DNA of 64,000 bases. It comes from Streptomyces sp. ISL-98 (lineage in GTDB: Bacteria; Actinomycetota; Actinomycetes; Streptomycetales; Streptomycetaceae). Position numbers and translations under genes: made by a program. Below, piece after piece: positions 54,242 to 62,083 of the stretch. Under the pieces are notes generated by a model. The model was not told the origin of the DNA, did not search any database, and saw only the letters and a list, made by a program, of their open reading frames with translations. Within the stretch, counting starts at the first letter, position 1. Every line of letters begins with the position of its first letter. The stretch spans positions 62,001 through 126,000 of the forward strand of contig NZ_JAGGPB010000043.1 in assembly GCF_018614055.1 (NCBI RefSeq), in the 5' to 3' direction.

Positions 54242-55468
54242 TCAGGAACCGACGGTCAGCGTGAAGCGCCGGGGGTTGCCGTCGTGTGCCGCTCCCGACA
54301 CGTCCGGTTGGCCGTCCGGGCGGACGTCGTCGTACGGGAAGGCGTAGCCGATCGGGGTGTTGGCGTGCACCACGCGCGCGTAGTGGTTGGTGGCCGGGTC
54401 GCGGTAGTAGTCGGCCGCCGTCGGGCCGTTCGGCTGGTCGGGGTGGGTCAGGAGGGTCGTCCGGTTGAAGGCGGCGGAGAACCTTGCGAGCAGGCCCTTC
54501 TTGTCGTCGGGGTCGTTCGGGTTGTTGGCGAACGGACCGTGGTTGCAGGTGAAGATGTCGCGCGAGGACGGCTTGGTGAAGGTGTGGCCGCCGGTGAAGG
54601 TCATGACGTCACCGCTGACGCGTCCTGTCCGTACGCCCCGGCCGCCCTGCAGGTCGATCCGCAGGTCGGTGGAGCGGTACTTGTCCCAGACCTGGTTGAT
54701 GTACGCGTCGAAGACGTTCCGGAAGGGCATCTCGGCGGGGCGGTCGAAGTATGGGGCCATCAGATTCTGCGGTGAGATCACTCGCAGCACCTGGCCGCCC
54801 GAGCCGCGGATGACCAGCTTGTCCCAGGGCTGTCCGTCGCGCCCCTTCTGGGCGACGAGTCCGTCGGCGATCTTCTGGAGTGCGCCGGCCGGCAGGGGTG
54901 CGACGGTGTGGGTGGCGTCGCCGGTGAGGGTGAGACCGATGGGGAGGGCGGTCACCAGGTCGACGTAGCTGATGTTGGCGTACAGCTGCTGTGGATTGAA
55001 GGTGAACTCGGCGAACGACCAGGTGCGGCCGTAGTTGGCGTCGGAGGGCGTGGCGAAGGCCGGTTCGACCAGGGCGGGGCCGGGGTTGACGAAGAAGGAC
55101 ACCTTGCTGTCGCGTACGAAGTAGACGCGGGCGCCGAACATCTGAGGCAGCGTCAGTACGACCGGCCCCGATCCCGCCGGACGCAGCGGGATGGCGCAGT
55201 CGACGGGGAGCGGGGTCTGGGGTGCGGAGGGGGACTCGGGGTAGTACACGCCGCCGCCGGGGCGCAGCAGCACCCAGCGGCCGGTGCCCTGCTCGTGGCC
55301 GGTCACGTAGGCGTTGACCGCACCGGGCAACGACTTGTTCTCCAGGGCCAGTTCGCAGGTCGCGGGCGCGGCGGCGGCGCCGGGGCTGAGAGCGCTCCCC
55401 CATACGGGGTAGGTGAGCGCGGTGGCGGCTGCGGCGGTGCCTGACAGGAACATTCTGCGGGATATCAC
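54242..55468 (-). CDS. GH64 beta-1,3-glucanase, Tat-exported
   Basis: 408 aa. Twin-arginine signal (ISRRMFLSGTAAAATA, cleavage near AAAAPAT). The GH64 domain covers the rest, with E154 (SFAEFTF) and D170 (SYVDLV), the same 16-residue spacing as the catalytic pair of the Streptomyces laminaripentaose-producing enzyme, and ARVVHANTPIGYAFPYDDV. It releases laminari-oligosaccharides from beta-1,3-glucans such as fungal walls. GTG at 55468 chosen for AGGAG upstream. Divergent from a polysaccharide lyase; a LacI-type site lies 73-86 bp upstream. Confidence 0.93.
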   Translation of the reverse strand: MISRRMFLSGTAAAATALTYPVWGSALSPGAAAAPATCELALENKSLPGAVNAYVTGHEQGTGRWVLLRPGGGVYYPESPSAPQTPLPVDCAIPLRPAGSGPVVLTLPQMFGARVYFVRDSKVSFFVNPGPALVEPAFATPSDANYGRTWSFAEFTFNPQQLYANISYVDLVTALPIGLTLTGDATHTVAPLPAGALQKIADGLVAQKGRDGQPWDKLVIRGSGGQVLRVISPQNLMAPYFDRPAEMPFRNVFDAYINQVWDKYRSTDLRIDLQGGRGVRTGRVSGDVMTFTGGHTFTKPSSRDIFTCNHGPFANNPNDPDDKKGLLARFSAAFNRTTLLTHPDQPNGPTAADYYRDPATNHYARVVHANTPIGYAFPYDDVRPDGQPDVSGAAHDGNPRRFTLTVGS

Positions 55469-55540
55469 GGGTGAACTCCTGCTGTTGTGGGGGGTGTTAC
55501 CACTGTTCCGACGGCTGGGGTGGGCGTCAAGAGTTGCGAC

Positions 55541-55554
55541 TGAGAGCGCTCTCA
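55541..55554. promoter_or_regulatory. LacI-family operator, GH64 side
   Basis: TGAGAGCGCTCTCA is a perfect 14-bp palindrome differing only at positions 3 and 12 from the CebR operator TGGGAGCGCTCCCA. It lies 73 bp upstream of the GH64 start. Confidence 0.75.
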
Positions 55555-55609
55555 ATTCTTCGCGACGTCATGAACTGCCGCCGGGGGGAGGGGCCTGACC
55601 TAACGCGGA

Positions 55610-55850
55610 CGCTGTGCCCGCCTGCGGCGCCCGCCTTGCCCACCCTGCCGCCCGTTGGAGGGGGTCGGGATGGATGTGCGCCCCTGTGGGTGGTGGGGCG
55701 CCGTTGGCGGGGTGGGTGCGGGTCCCGCGGGCGCTGCGCCCACCTGCGGTGGCCGCGTTTGCCCACCCCGACCGCGCGTTGGAGGGGCAGGTGAGGTGAG
55801 CGCCCCTGTGGGGCGCGGGACGCCCGTGGCTGCTGCGGGTCGGCGGGCGG
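55610..55850. repeat. Two degenerate 120-bp tandem repeats
   Basis: Unit A (55610-55731) and unit B (55732-55850) both begin CGCTGYGCCC. They share CCTGCGG, TTGCCCACCC, GTTGGAGGGG, GCGCCCCTGTGGG and TGCGGGTC in the same order. It fills most of the 543-bp gap between the GH64 and PL8 genes (55469-56011). Sequences of this kind recur between Streptomyces genes as I recall. No coding frame here is convincing. Confidence 0.75.
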
Positions 55851-55893
55851 GCGGCGCAGAGTGTCCGCTCGCGCCACCCCGACCCGCCCTGGG

Positions 55894-55907
55894 GGCAAGC
55901 GCTTTCC
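55894..55907. promoter_or_regulatory. LacI-family operator-like site, PL8 side
   Basis: GGCAAGCGCTTTCC, a 14-bp near-palindrome with one mismatched pair and the AGCGCT core typical of LacI/GalR operators, 105 bp upstream of the lyase start. Confidence 0.6.
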
Positions 55908-56011
55908 ATTTAGCCCGTCGTGGGCATTGAATGCTCCCGGAACCCCGTGCTAGACCATCCCGCAACCGCTGTCCCAACCGGTCTACACCACTTCCCCCGG
56001 GAGGACTCCCC

Positions 56012-58393
56012 GTGCCGCTCCTGCCTGCCGACGCCGCCGCCTGGTCCCGCCGTGTTTTCCTCGCCACCGCATCGGCCACCGCGCTCGGTGCCGCAATCTC
56101 CGGTGGCGCATTCACCGGGGTCGCGGCCGCCGCCGCGCCCGCCCCCGCCGGTGGTGACGAGTACGACGAGCTGCGCCTCCGTTGGGTGCAGCTCTCGCTC
56201 GGGGCCGGGTTCGACCCCGCCGTCGAGCCCTACGCCTCCCGCCTCGCCGAGATCGGGCGGTTCGCCGCAGGGTTTCGCGCGTCCATGGCGCCGGCCGACG
56301 ACTCCCTCTGGCCCGGCCGCACCTTCGACCCGCCCTCCGGCATCTCCTACAGCTACGGCCGCCTCTGGACCATGACGCAGGCCTACCTCCAGCCCGGCAC
56401 CGGGCTCACCGCCGACGCCTCCCTCCTCGCCGACATCGTCCGCGGCCTCGACCACCTCTCCGCCCGCATCTACAACCCCTCCACCACCCGCTACGGCAAC
56501 TGGTGGGAGTGGCAGATCGGCAGCCCCCGTCTCCTCATGGACATCGTCGCCGGGCTCCACGACAAGCTCACCGATGCCCAGCGCCAGGCCGCCTGCGCCG
56601 CCGTCGACCACTTCATCCCGGACACGATGCTCACCAACTACTCCGGTACGAGCACCGGCGCCAACCGCGTCGACCTCTGCCGCTCCGTCGCCCTGCGCGG
56701 CGTACTCGGCCGGAACCCGGCGAAGATCGCCCTCTCCCGAGACGCGCTGTCGCCCGTGTTCCCGTACGTGACCAAGGGCGACGGCCTGTACGCCGACGGA
56801 TCCTTCGTCCAGCACACCTGGGTCGCGTACTCCGGTACGTACGGTCAGGTCATGCTCGACGGGCTCGGGCGGCTATTCACCCTCCTCGCGGGCTCCACCT
56901 GGGACGTCACCGACCCCAACCGGCAGATCATCCTCGACTCCGTCGAGAACGCCTACGCGCCCCTCATCTACAACGGGCTCATGATGGACAGCGTCAACGG
57001 CCGTGCCATCAGCCGCGGTTACCTCAAGAGCGACGACCGTCACGTCATGCGCAGCGACCATTTCCACGGCCAGGGACTGATCGCCGCCATCCCACTGCTC
57101 GCCGGTGGGGCGTCGGAGGCCGAGCGCGGGCGCTGGACCGCGATGGTCAAGGGATGGATCGAGCGCGACCGTACGACGCCACTGCTCACCGCACCTCAGT
57201 TCAACGTCGCCGACCTCTCCCGGCTGCACGCCGTCGCCGCGTCGCCCGTCGCCGCCGCCCCGGAGCCTGTCGCGCACAAGCTCTTCGCGTCCATGGACCG
57301 TGCCGTGCACCGGCGCCCCGGCTGGGCCGCGGGCATTTCCATGGCTTCGGAGCGGATCTCGTACTACGAGTGCGGCAACGGCGAGAATCCGCGCGGCTGG
57401 CACACCGGCGCCGGAATGCTCTACTGGTGGCCGGGGGAGCGGGCCAATGATCAGTACACCGACTGGTTCTGGCCCACCGTCGACTTCTACCGGCTGCCCG
57501 GAACCACCGTGTCCACCAAGCTACTTGCCGACAAAGCGGGCGGTGAGTGGGGTGTCCCGAAGCCGGCCACCAAGTGGGTCGGCGGGGCCACGGACGGCGA
57601 ATTCGCCGCCGTCGGGCAGCATCTCAAGGGCCTCGGCTCCACCCTCGAAGCCCGCAAGTCGTGGTTCTGCGTCGCCGATACGGTCGTCTGCCTCGGCGCC
57701 GGCATCACCTCCACCGACGGTGTCCCCGCCGAGACGATCGTCGACAACCGGAACCTCGGCGAGTCCGGTACGAACGCCCTCACCACCGGCCCGCACTGGG
57801 CCCACCTCGAAGGCCACGGCGGCTGGGTCCTCCCGGACGCGACCGGCACGGCCGGGCTGCACACCCTGCGCGAGGACCGCACCGGTTCCTGGAACGACAT
57901 CAGCACCATCAGCACCACCGAGCGCCGGACCCGCCGCTACCAGACCCTCTGGTTCGACCACGGCACCGACCCCGTGGACGCCCGCTACATCTATCTCCTG
58001 ATGCCCGGCGCAGCACGCCGCACCGTCGCCGCCCGCGCGTCCGACGGCGACTGGCTGAAGGTGCTCGCCAACACCCGCGCCGTCCAGGGAGTCGAGATCC
58101 GCTCCCTCGGCTTCACCGCAGCCAACTTCTGGCAGCCGGGCAAGACCGGGCCCGTGTCCACGACGGCCCCGGCGAGTGTGCTCGTACGCAAGAAGCGGCG
58201 CACCGCCACCCTCGCCGTCAGTGAGCCGACGCGCAGCGGACAGCCGCTGGAGGTCACCTGGGAGCACCGCGCCATCCGCGTCATCTCCAAGGACCCCGGC
58301 GTCGAGGTGCTGTCCACCGGCCGTACGCTGAGGCTCCGCGTCACGCCGGGGACGGCGGGCGCGACACACCTTTGTGAGGTGGCTCTCAGCTGA
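56012..58393 (+). CDS. PL8 polysaccharide lyase, Tat-exported
   Basis: 793 aa. Twin-arginine signal (SRRVFLATASATALG, cleavage near AAAPAPA). The alpha6/alpha6 toroid has the aromatic NWWEW patch (about 163-167) and the catalytic set N218 (TGANR), H268 (SFVQHTW) and Y277 (SGTYG), spaced as in hyaluronate lyase; the C-terminal beta-sandwich domains follow. It cleaves uronic-acid polysaccharides (hyaluronan, chondroitin or xanthan) by beta-elimination. GTG start, GGGAGGA at -13 to -7. A LacI-type site is upstream. Confidence 0.92.
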   Translation: MPLLPADAAAWSRRVFLATASATALGAAISGGAFTGVAAAAAPAPAGGDEYDELRLRWVQLSLGAGFDPAVEPYASRLAEIGRFAAGFRASMAPADDSLWPGRTFDPPSGISYSYGRLWTMTQAYLQPGTGLTADASLLADIVRGLDHLSARIYNPSTTRYGNWWEWQIGSPRLLMDIVAGLHDKLTDAQRQAACAAVDHFIPDTMLTNYSGTSTGANRVDLCRSVALRGVLGRNPAKIALSRDALSPVFPYVTKGDGLYADGSFVQHTWVAYSGTYGQVMLDGLGRLFTLLAGSTWDVTDPNRQIILDSVENAYAPLIYNGLMMDSVNGRAISRGYLKSDDRHVMRSDHFHGQGLIAAIPLLAGGASEAERGRWTAMVKGWIERDRTTPLLTAPQFNVADLSRLHAVAASPVAAAPEPVAHKLFASMDRAVHRRPGWAAGISMASERISYYECGNGENPRGWHTGAGMLYWWPGERANDQYTDWFWPTVDFYRLPGTTVSTKLLADKAGGEWGVPKPATKWVGGATDGEFAAVGQHLKGLGSTLEARKSWFCVADTVVCLGAGITSTDGVPAETIVDNRNLGESGTNALTTGPHWAHLEGHGGWVLPDATGTAGLHTLREDRTGSWNDISTISTTERRTRRYQTLWFDHGTDPVDARYIYLLMPGAARRTVAARASDGDWLKVLANTRAVQGVEIRSLGFTAANFWQPGKTGPVSTTAPASVLVRKKRRTATLAVSEPTRSGQPLEVTWEHRAIRVISKDPGVEVLSTGRTLRLRVTPGTAGATHLCEVALS

Positions 58394-58556
58394 CTTTTGT
58401 GGCGCCCTTGTTGGACCCCGACAATCACGGACGGCTCTGAGCTGGTACTTCGGCTGCACCGCCGGAAGGTTCTGTCCAAGGCTGACAGGAGAACGGGCCG
58501 GAGACTGTCTGGAGTCGACGGCCTGTTTTTCTTGTCCGGCTTCGTAGGGTCGACAC

Positions 58557-60140
58557 ATGACCGTTTTGGACGAGACGCCGGCCGAGCCCACAGACGCCCG
58601 TGGCCGCGTGGCCGAGCTGCACGCCCTGCGCGAGCAGGCCCGCCGCGGACCGAGTGACCGTGCGACCGAGGCTCAGCACGCCAAGGGCAAGCTGACAGCC
58701 CGTGAGCGCATCGAGCTGCTGCTCGACCCCGGTACGTTCAAGGAGGTCGAGCAGCTGCGCCGACACCGGGCGACCGGGTTCGGCCTGGAGGCCAAGAAGC
58801 CGTACACCGACGGTGTCATCACCGGCTGGGGCACGGTCGAGGGCCGCACGGTCTTCGTCTACGCACACGACTTCCGCATCTTCGGCGGCGCGCTGGGCGA
58901 GGCCCACGCCACCAAGATCCACAAGATCATGGACATGGCCATCTCGGCCGGTGCCCCCCTGGTCTCCCTCAACGACGGTGCAGGCGCCCGTATCCAGGAG
59001 GGCGTGTCCGCCCTCGCCGGCTACGGCGGCATCTTCCAGCGCAACACCCGCGCCTCCGGTGTCATCCCGCAGATCAGCGTGATGCTCGGCCCGTGCGCGG
59101 GCGGCGCGGCGTACAGCCCCGCCCTCACCGACTTCGTCTTCATGGTCCGCGAGACCTCGCAGATGTTCATCACGGGCCCGGACGTCGTCCGCGCCGTGAC
59201 CGGCGAGGAGATCACCCAGAACGGCCTCGGCGGCGCGGACGTGCACGCCGAGACCTCGGGCGTCGCGCACTTCGCGTACGACGACGAAGAGACCTGCATC
59301 GCCGAGGTCCGCTACCTGATCTCGATGCTTCCCTCCAACAACCGCGAGAACCCGCCGACGACCCCCTCCGAGGACCCGGCGGACCGCCGCAGCGACGTAC
59401 TCCTCGACCTGGTTCCGGCCGACGGCAACCGCCCGTACGACATGCGCAAGGTGATCGAGGAGCTCGTCGACGACGGCGACTACCTGGAGATCCACGAGCG
59501 CTGGGCGACGAACATCCTCTGCGCCCTGGCCCGGCTCGACGGTCAGGTCGTCGGCATAGTCGCCAACCAGCCGCAGTCCCTGGCCGGTGTCCTGGACATC
59601 GAAGCCTCCGAGAAGGCCGCGCGCTTCGTGCAGATGTGCGACGCCTTCAACATCCCGATCATCACTCTCCTGGACGTCCCCGGCTTCCTGCCCGGCGTCG
59701 ACCAGGAGCACGGTGGGATCATCCGGCACGGTGCCAAGCTGCTCTACGCGTACTGCAACGCCACCGTGCCCCGGATCTCCCTGATCCTGCGCAAGGCCTA
59801 CGGAGGTGCGTACATCGTCATGGACTCCCAGTCCATCGGTGCCGACCTCACCTACGCCTGGCCCACCAACGAGATCGCGGTGATGGGCGCCGAAGGTGCC
59901 GCCAACGTCATCTTCCGCCGGCAGATCGCCGAAGCCGAGGACTCCGAGGCGATGCGTGCGCGCATGGTCAAGGAGTACAAGGCCGAGCTGATGCACCCGT
60001 ACTACGCCGCCGAGCGCGGCCTGGTCGACGACGTGATCGACCCCGCCGAGACCCGCGAGGTGCTGATCAGCTCCCTCGCGATGCTCCGGAACAAGCACGC
60101 CGACCTGCCGTCGCGCAAGCACGGCAACCCCCCGCAGTAA
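58557..60140 (+). CDS. accB: Acyl-CoA carboxylase beta subunit (carboxyltransferase)
   Basis: 527 aa crotonase-type carboxyltransferase with GAGARIQEGVSALAGYGGIF, GPCAGGAAYSPALTDF and the second oxyanion region PGFLPGVDQEHGGIIRHGAKLLYAY. Residue 420 is Ile (GAYIVMDS), the position known in S. coelicolor to be Ile in AccB and Asp in PccB; Ile allows acetyl-CoA as well as propionyl-CoA. With a biotinylated alpha subunit and AccE it makes malonyl-CoA. accE follows 33 bp later. Confidence 0.95.
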   Translation: MTVLDETPAEPTDARGRVAELHALREQARRGPSDRATEAQHAKGKLTARERIELLLDPGTFKEVEQLRRHRATGFGLEAKKPYTDGVITGWGTVEGRTVFVYAHDFRIFGGALGEAHATKIHKIMDMAISAGAPLVSLNDGAGARIQEGVSALAGYGGIFQRNTRASGVIPQISVMLGPCAGGAAYSPALTDFVFMVRETSQMFITGPDVVRAVTGEEITQNGLGGADVHAETSGVAHFAYDDEETCIAEVRYLISMLPSNNRENPPTTPSEDPADRRSDVLLDLVPADGNRPYDMRKVIEELVDDGDYLEIHERWATNILCALARLDGQVVGIVANQPQSLAGVLDIEASEKAARFVQMCDAFNIPIITLLDVPGFLPGVDQEHGGIIRHGAKLLYAYCNATVPRISLILRKAYGGAYIVMDSQSIGADLTYAWPTNEIAVMGAEGAANVIFRRQIAEAEDSEAMRARMVKEYKAELMHPYYAAERGLVDDVIDPAETREVLISSLAMLRNKHADLPSRKHGNPPQ

Positions 60141-60173
60141 TCCTGCGACGAATCGAAGAAGACGGAGCGCCTG

Positions 60174-60368
60174 ATGAATGAATCCATGCTGCGTGTCGAG
60201 AAGGGCAACGCCGAGCCCGAGGAGCTGGCGGCCATCACCGCCGTCCTGATGGCCCGCGCCGCGTCCCGGTCCGGCGGCGACACGCCCCACCGCGGCCGCT
60301 CCACCGCCGGCTGGCGCCGCCTGGAGCGCACGCCTGGCTTCAGGGCGCCGCACAGCTGGCAGGGCTGA
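60174..60368 (+). CDS. accE: Acyl-CoA carboxylase epsilon subunit
   Basis: 64 aa. MLRVEKGNAEPEELAAITAVL followed by a basic Arg/Ser/Gly linker and SAGWRRLERTPGF-like end, the pattern of actinobacterial AccE. It binds the beta subunit and boosts activity. Downstream of accB and closed by a strong terminator. Confidence 0.93.
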   Translation: MNESMLRVEKGNAEPEELAAITAVLMARAASRSGGDTPHRGRSTAGWRRLERTPGFRAPHSWQG

Positions 60369-60388
60369 GCGGCAACGCGTAGCGCCTG

Positions 60389-60436
60389 ACGAGAAAGGCC
60401 CCCCGCACTCCGAGGAGTGCGGGGGGCCTTTCTCGT
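60389..60436. terminator. Convergent terminator, accE and conservon
   Basis: Perfect 22-bp stem (60389-60410 with 60415-60436), 4-base loop, running into CCTTTCTCGT on the plus strand. It lies 20 bp after accE and 17 bp beyond the 3' end of cvnD, so it ends both operons. Confidence 0.9.
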
Positions 60437-60453
60437 AGGTACGACGCTCCTGC

Positions 60454-61035
60454 CTACCGCAGGCGTGCCATCAGCGCGTGCTCGACGAGCGTGATGAGTG
60501 CGCTCTTGGCGTCCGCGCGGTGGCGGGCGTCCGTCGTGAGGATCGGGGTGTCGGGGCCGATCTGCAGGGCCTCGCGCACCTCGTCCGGGTTGTACGGCTG
60601 GTGTCCGTCGAAGCCGTTGAGGGCGATGACGAAGGGCAGCCCGCTGTTCTCGAAGTAGTCGACGGCGGGGAAGCAGTCGGCGAGCCTCCTCGTGTCGACC
60701 AGGACGACGGCGCCGATGGCGCCGCGCACGAGGTCGTCCCACATGAACCAGAAGCGGTCCTGACCGGGCGTACCGAAGAGGTACAGGATCAGGTCCTGGT
60801 CCAGGGTGATACGGCCGAAGTCCATGGCCACCGTGGTGGTGGTCTTGTCTCCGGTGTGCGTGAGGTCGTCGATGCCCGCCGATGCGGACGTCATGACGGC
60901 CTCGGTGCGCAGCGGGTTGATCTCCGAGACGGCTCCGACGAACGTGGTCTTGCCCACGCCGAAGCCGCCCGCCACCACGATCTTCGCGGAGGTAGTGGAG
61001 CGGGCTGCTCCGCTGCTAGAGCTTGCGAAGTCCAC
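60454..61035 (-). CDS. cvnD: Conservon GTP-binding protein CvnD
   Basis: 193 aa Ras-like GTPase. P-loop VAGGFGVGKTTF, switch region TTTTVAMDFGR, the DxxG-like LFGTPGQDRFWF and the LNGFDG position of NKxD. It pairs with CvnA-C in a membrane-associated complex compared to G-protein-coupled receptors. It overlaps cvnC by 20 bp, the last gene of a leftward operon. Confidence 0.93.
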   Translation of the reverse strand: MDFASSSSGAARSTTSAKIVVAGGFGVGKTTFVGAVSEINPLRTEAVMTSASAGIDDLTHTGDKTTTTVAMDFGRITLDQDLILYLFGTPGQDRFWFMWDDLVRGAIGAVVLVDTRRLADCFPAVDYFENSGLPFVIALNGFDGHQPYNPDEVREALQIGPDTPILTTDARHRADAKSALITLVEHALMARLR

Positions 61036-61567
61036 TGAGCACCCTTTCGAGCAGTGTCACGTCTGGCTGGCCGCCGGCGGACTCGTCGCCGCCGGGCTGG
61101 TGAATGGCGACAAGTCCCGCCTCGGCCAGGTCGGCGACGAGGATCCGGGCAACGCCGAGGGGGATGGTGAGAAGCGCCGAGATCTCGGCAACGGACTTGA
61201 TCTCACGGCACAGATGGCAGATCCGCTGGTGCTCGGGCAACTGCCCTTGCAGCCGGGACGGGTCCGCCGTGGTGCTGACCAGCGCCTCGATGGCGAGCTG
61301 GTAGCGCGGCCTGGTGCGGCCGCCCGTCATGGCGTACGGGCGCACCAGCGGGTTGTGGTGCGGCTGCGAGGGGGAGGGCGCGGGGGCCCTGCGCTGCTGC
61401 ACCGGCTGGATGCGGGGCGGCTGCTGCGCGTGCCGCTGAGGCTGCTCGTACGGCTGAGAGCGGCTCGGCGCGGAGGGGAAGTTGAACCTGTTCTGCGAGG
61501 TATCACCCTGATTCTGACCCTGGCCGTAAGGCCAGTTGGCCGAAGAACCGTCCGGGGGTGTTGCCAC
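61016..61567 (-). CDS. cvnC: Conservon protein CvnC (DUF742)
   Basis: 183 aa. The Gln/Pro-rich N-terminal half (GQGQNQGDTSQNRF, YEQPQRHAQQPPR) precedes a DUF742 helix-turn-helix-like domain (LVRPYAMTGGRTRPRYQLAIEALV, ISALLTIPLGVARILVADLAEAGLV). GTG at 61567 has GGAGGAGG upstream; the frame continues upstream to 61642 but without such a site. Its end overlaps cvnD. Confidence 0.9.
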   Translation of the reverse strand: MATPPDGSSANWPYGQGQNQGDTSQNRFNFPSAPSRSQPYEQPQRHAQQPPRIQPVQQRRAPAPSPSQPHHNPLVRPYAMTGGRTRPRYQLAIEALVSTTADPSRLQGQLPEHQRICHLCREIKSVAEISALLTIPLGVARILVADLAEAGLVAIHQPGGDESAGGQPDVTLLERVLSGLRKL

Positions 61568-61659
61568 GTTTCCTCCTCCGACTGCCGGGCGCCGTTCACT
61601 TGTGGCGCCGCGTCCCCGAACATTAAAGCGCGGGGACACCAAAGCGCACTGTCTGTCTG

Positions 61660-62082
61660 CTAGTTGAGAAGACTTCCTTGCAGCTCGGCACGCAGGTCCG
61701 GAGTGAGGACGCTGCCCGCACGGTCGACAAGGAGTGCCATCTCGTAACCCACGAGACCGATGTCGGCCTCGGGGTGTGCGAGCACGGCCAGCGAGGAGCC
61801 GTCCGAGATCGACATGAGGAAGAGGAAGCCGCGCTCCATCTCCACGACGGTCTGGTTGACCGCGCCGCCCTCGAAAATCCGGGAAGCCCCTGCGGTCAGC
61901 GAGGTCAGACCGGAGGCCACAGCCGCCAGCTGATCGGCGCGGTCACGCGGGAACCCCTCGGACATCGCCAGCAGGAGTCCGTCGGCGGAGACCACCACCG
62001 TGTGGGACACCCCGGGGGTGTTGTCCACGAAGTTGGTGATCAACCAGTTCAGATTCTGCGCCGCCTGGCTCATCGGGCTCAC
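61660..62082 (-). CDS. cvnB: Conservon roadblock/LC7 protein CvnB
   Basis: 140 aa from GTG 62082, or 137 from the ATG at 62073. Roadblock domain (LNWLITNFVDNTPGVSHTVVVSADGLLLAMSEGF, ADQLAAVASGLTSLTAGASRIF). Roadblock proteins regulate small GTPases, here CvnD. AGGAG lies 7 bases before the GTG, which follows the cvnA stop almost directly. Confidence 0.92.
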   Translation of the reverse strand: MSPMSQAAQNLNWLITNFVDNTPGVSHTVVVSADGLLLAMSEGFPRDRADQLAAVASGLTSLTAGASRIFEGGAVNQTVVEMERGFLFLMSISDGSSLAVLAHPEADIGLVGYEMALLVDRAGSVLTPDLRAELQGSLLN

Positions 62083-62083
62083 A

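Noticed and set aside
55600..56115. Overlapping Pro/Gly/Ala-rich frames in the GH64-PL8 gap
   Set aside because: They are read from the tandem repeats and have no coding signal.
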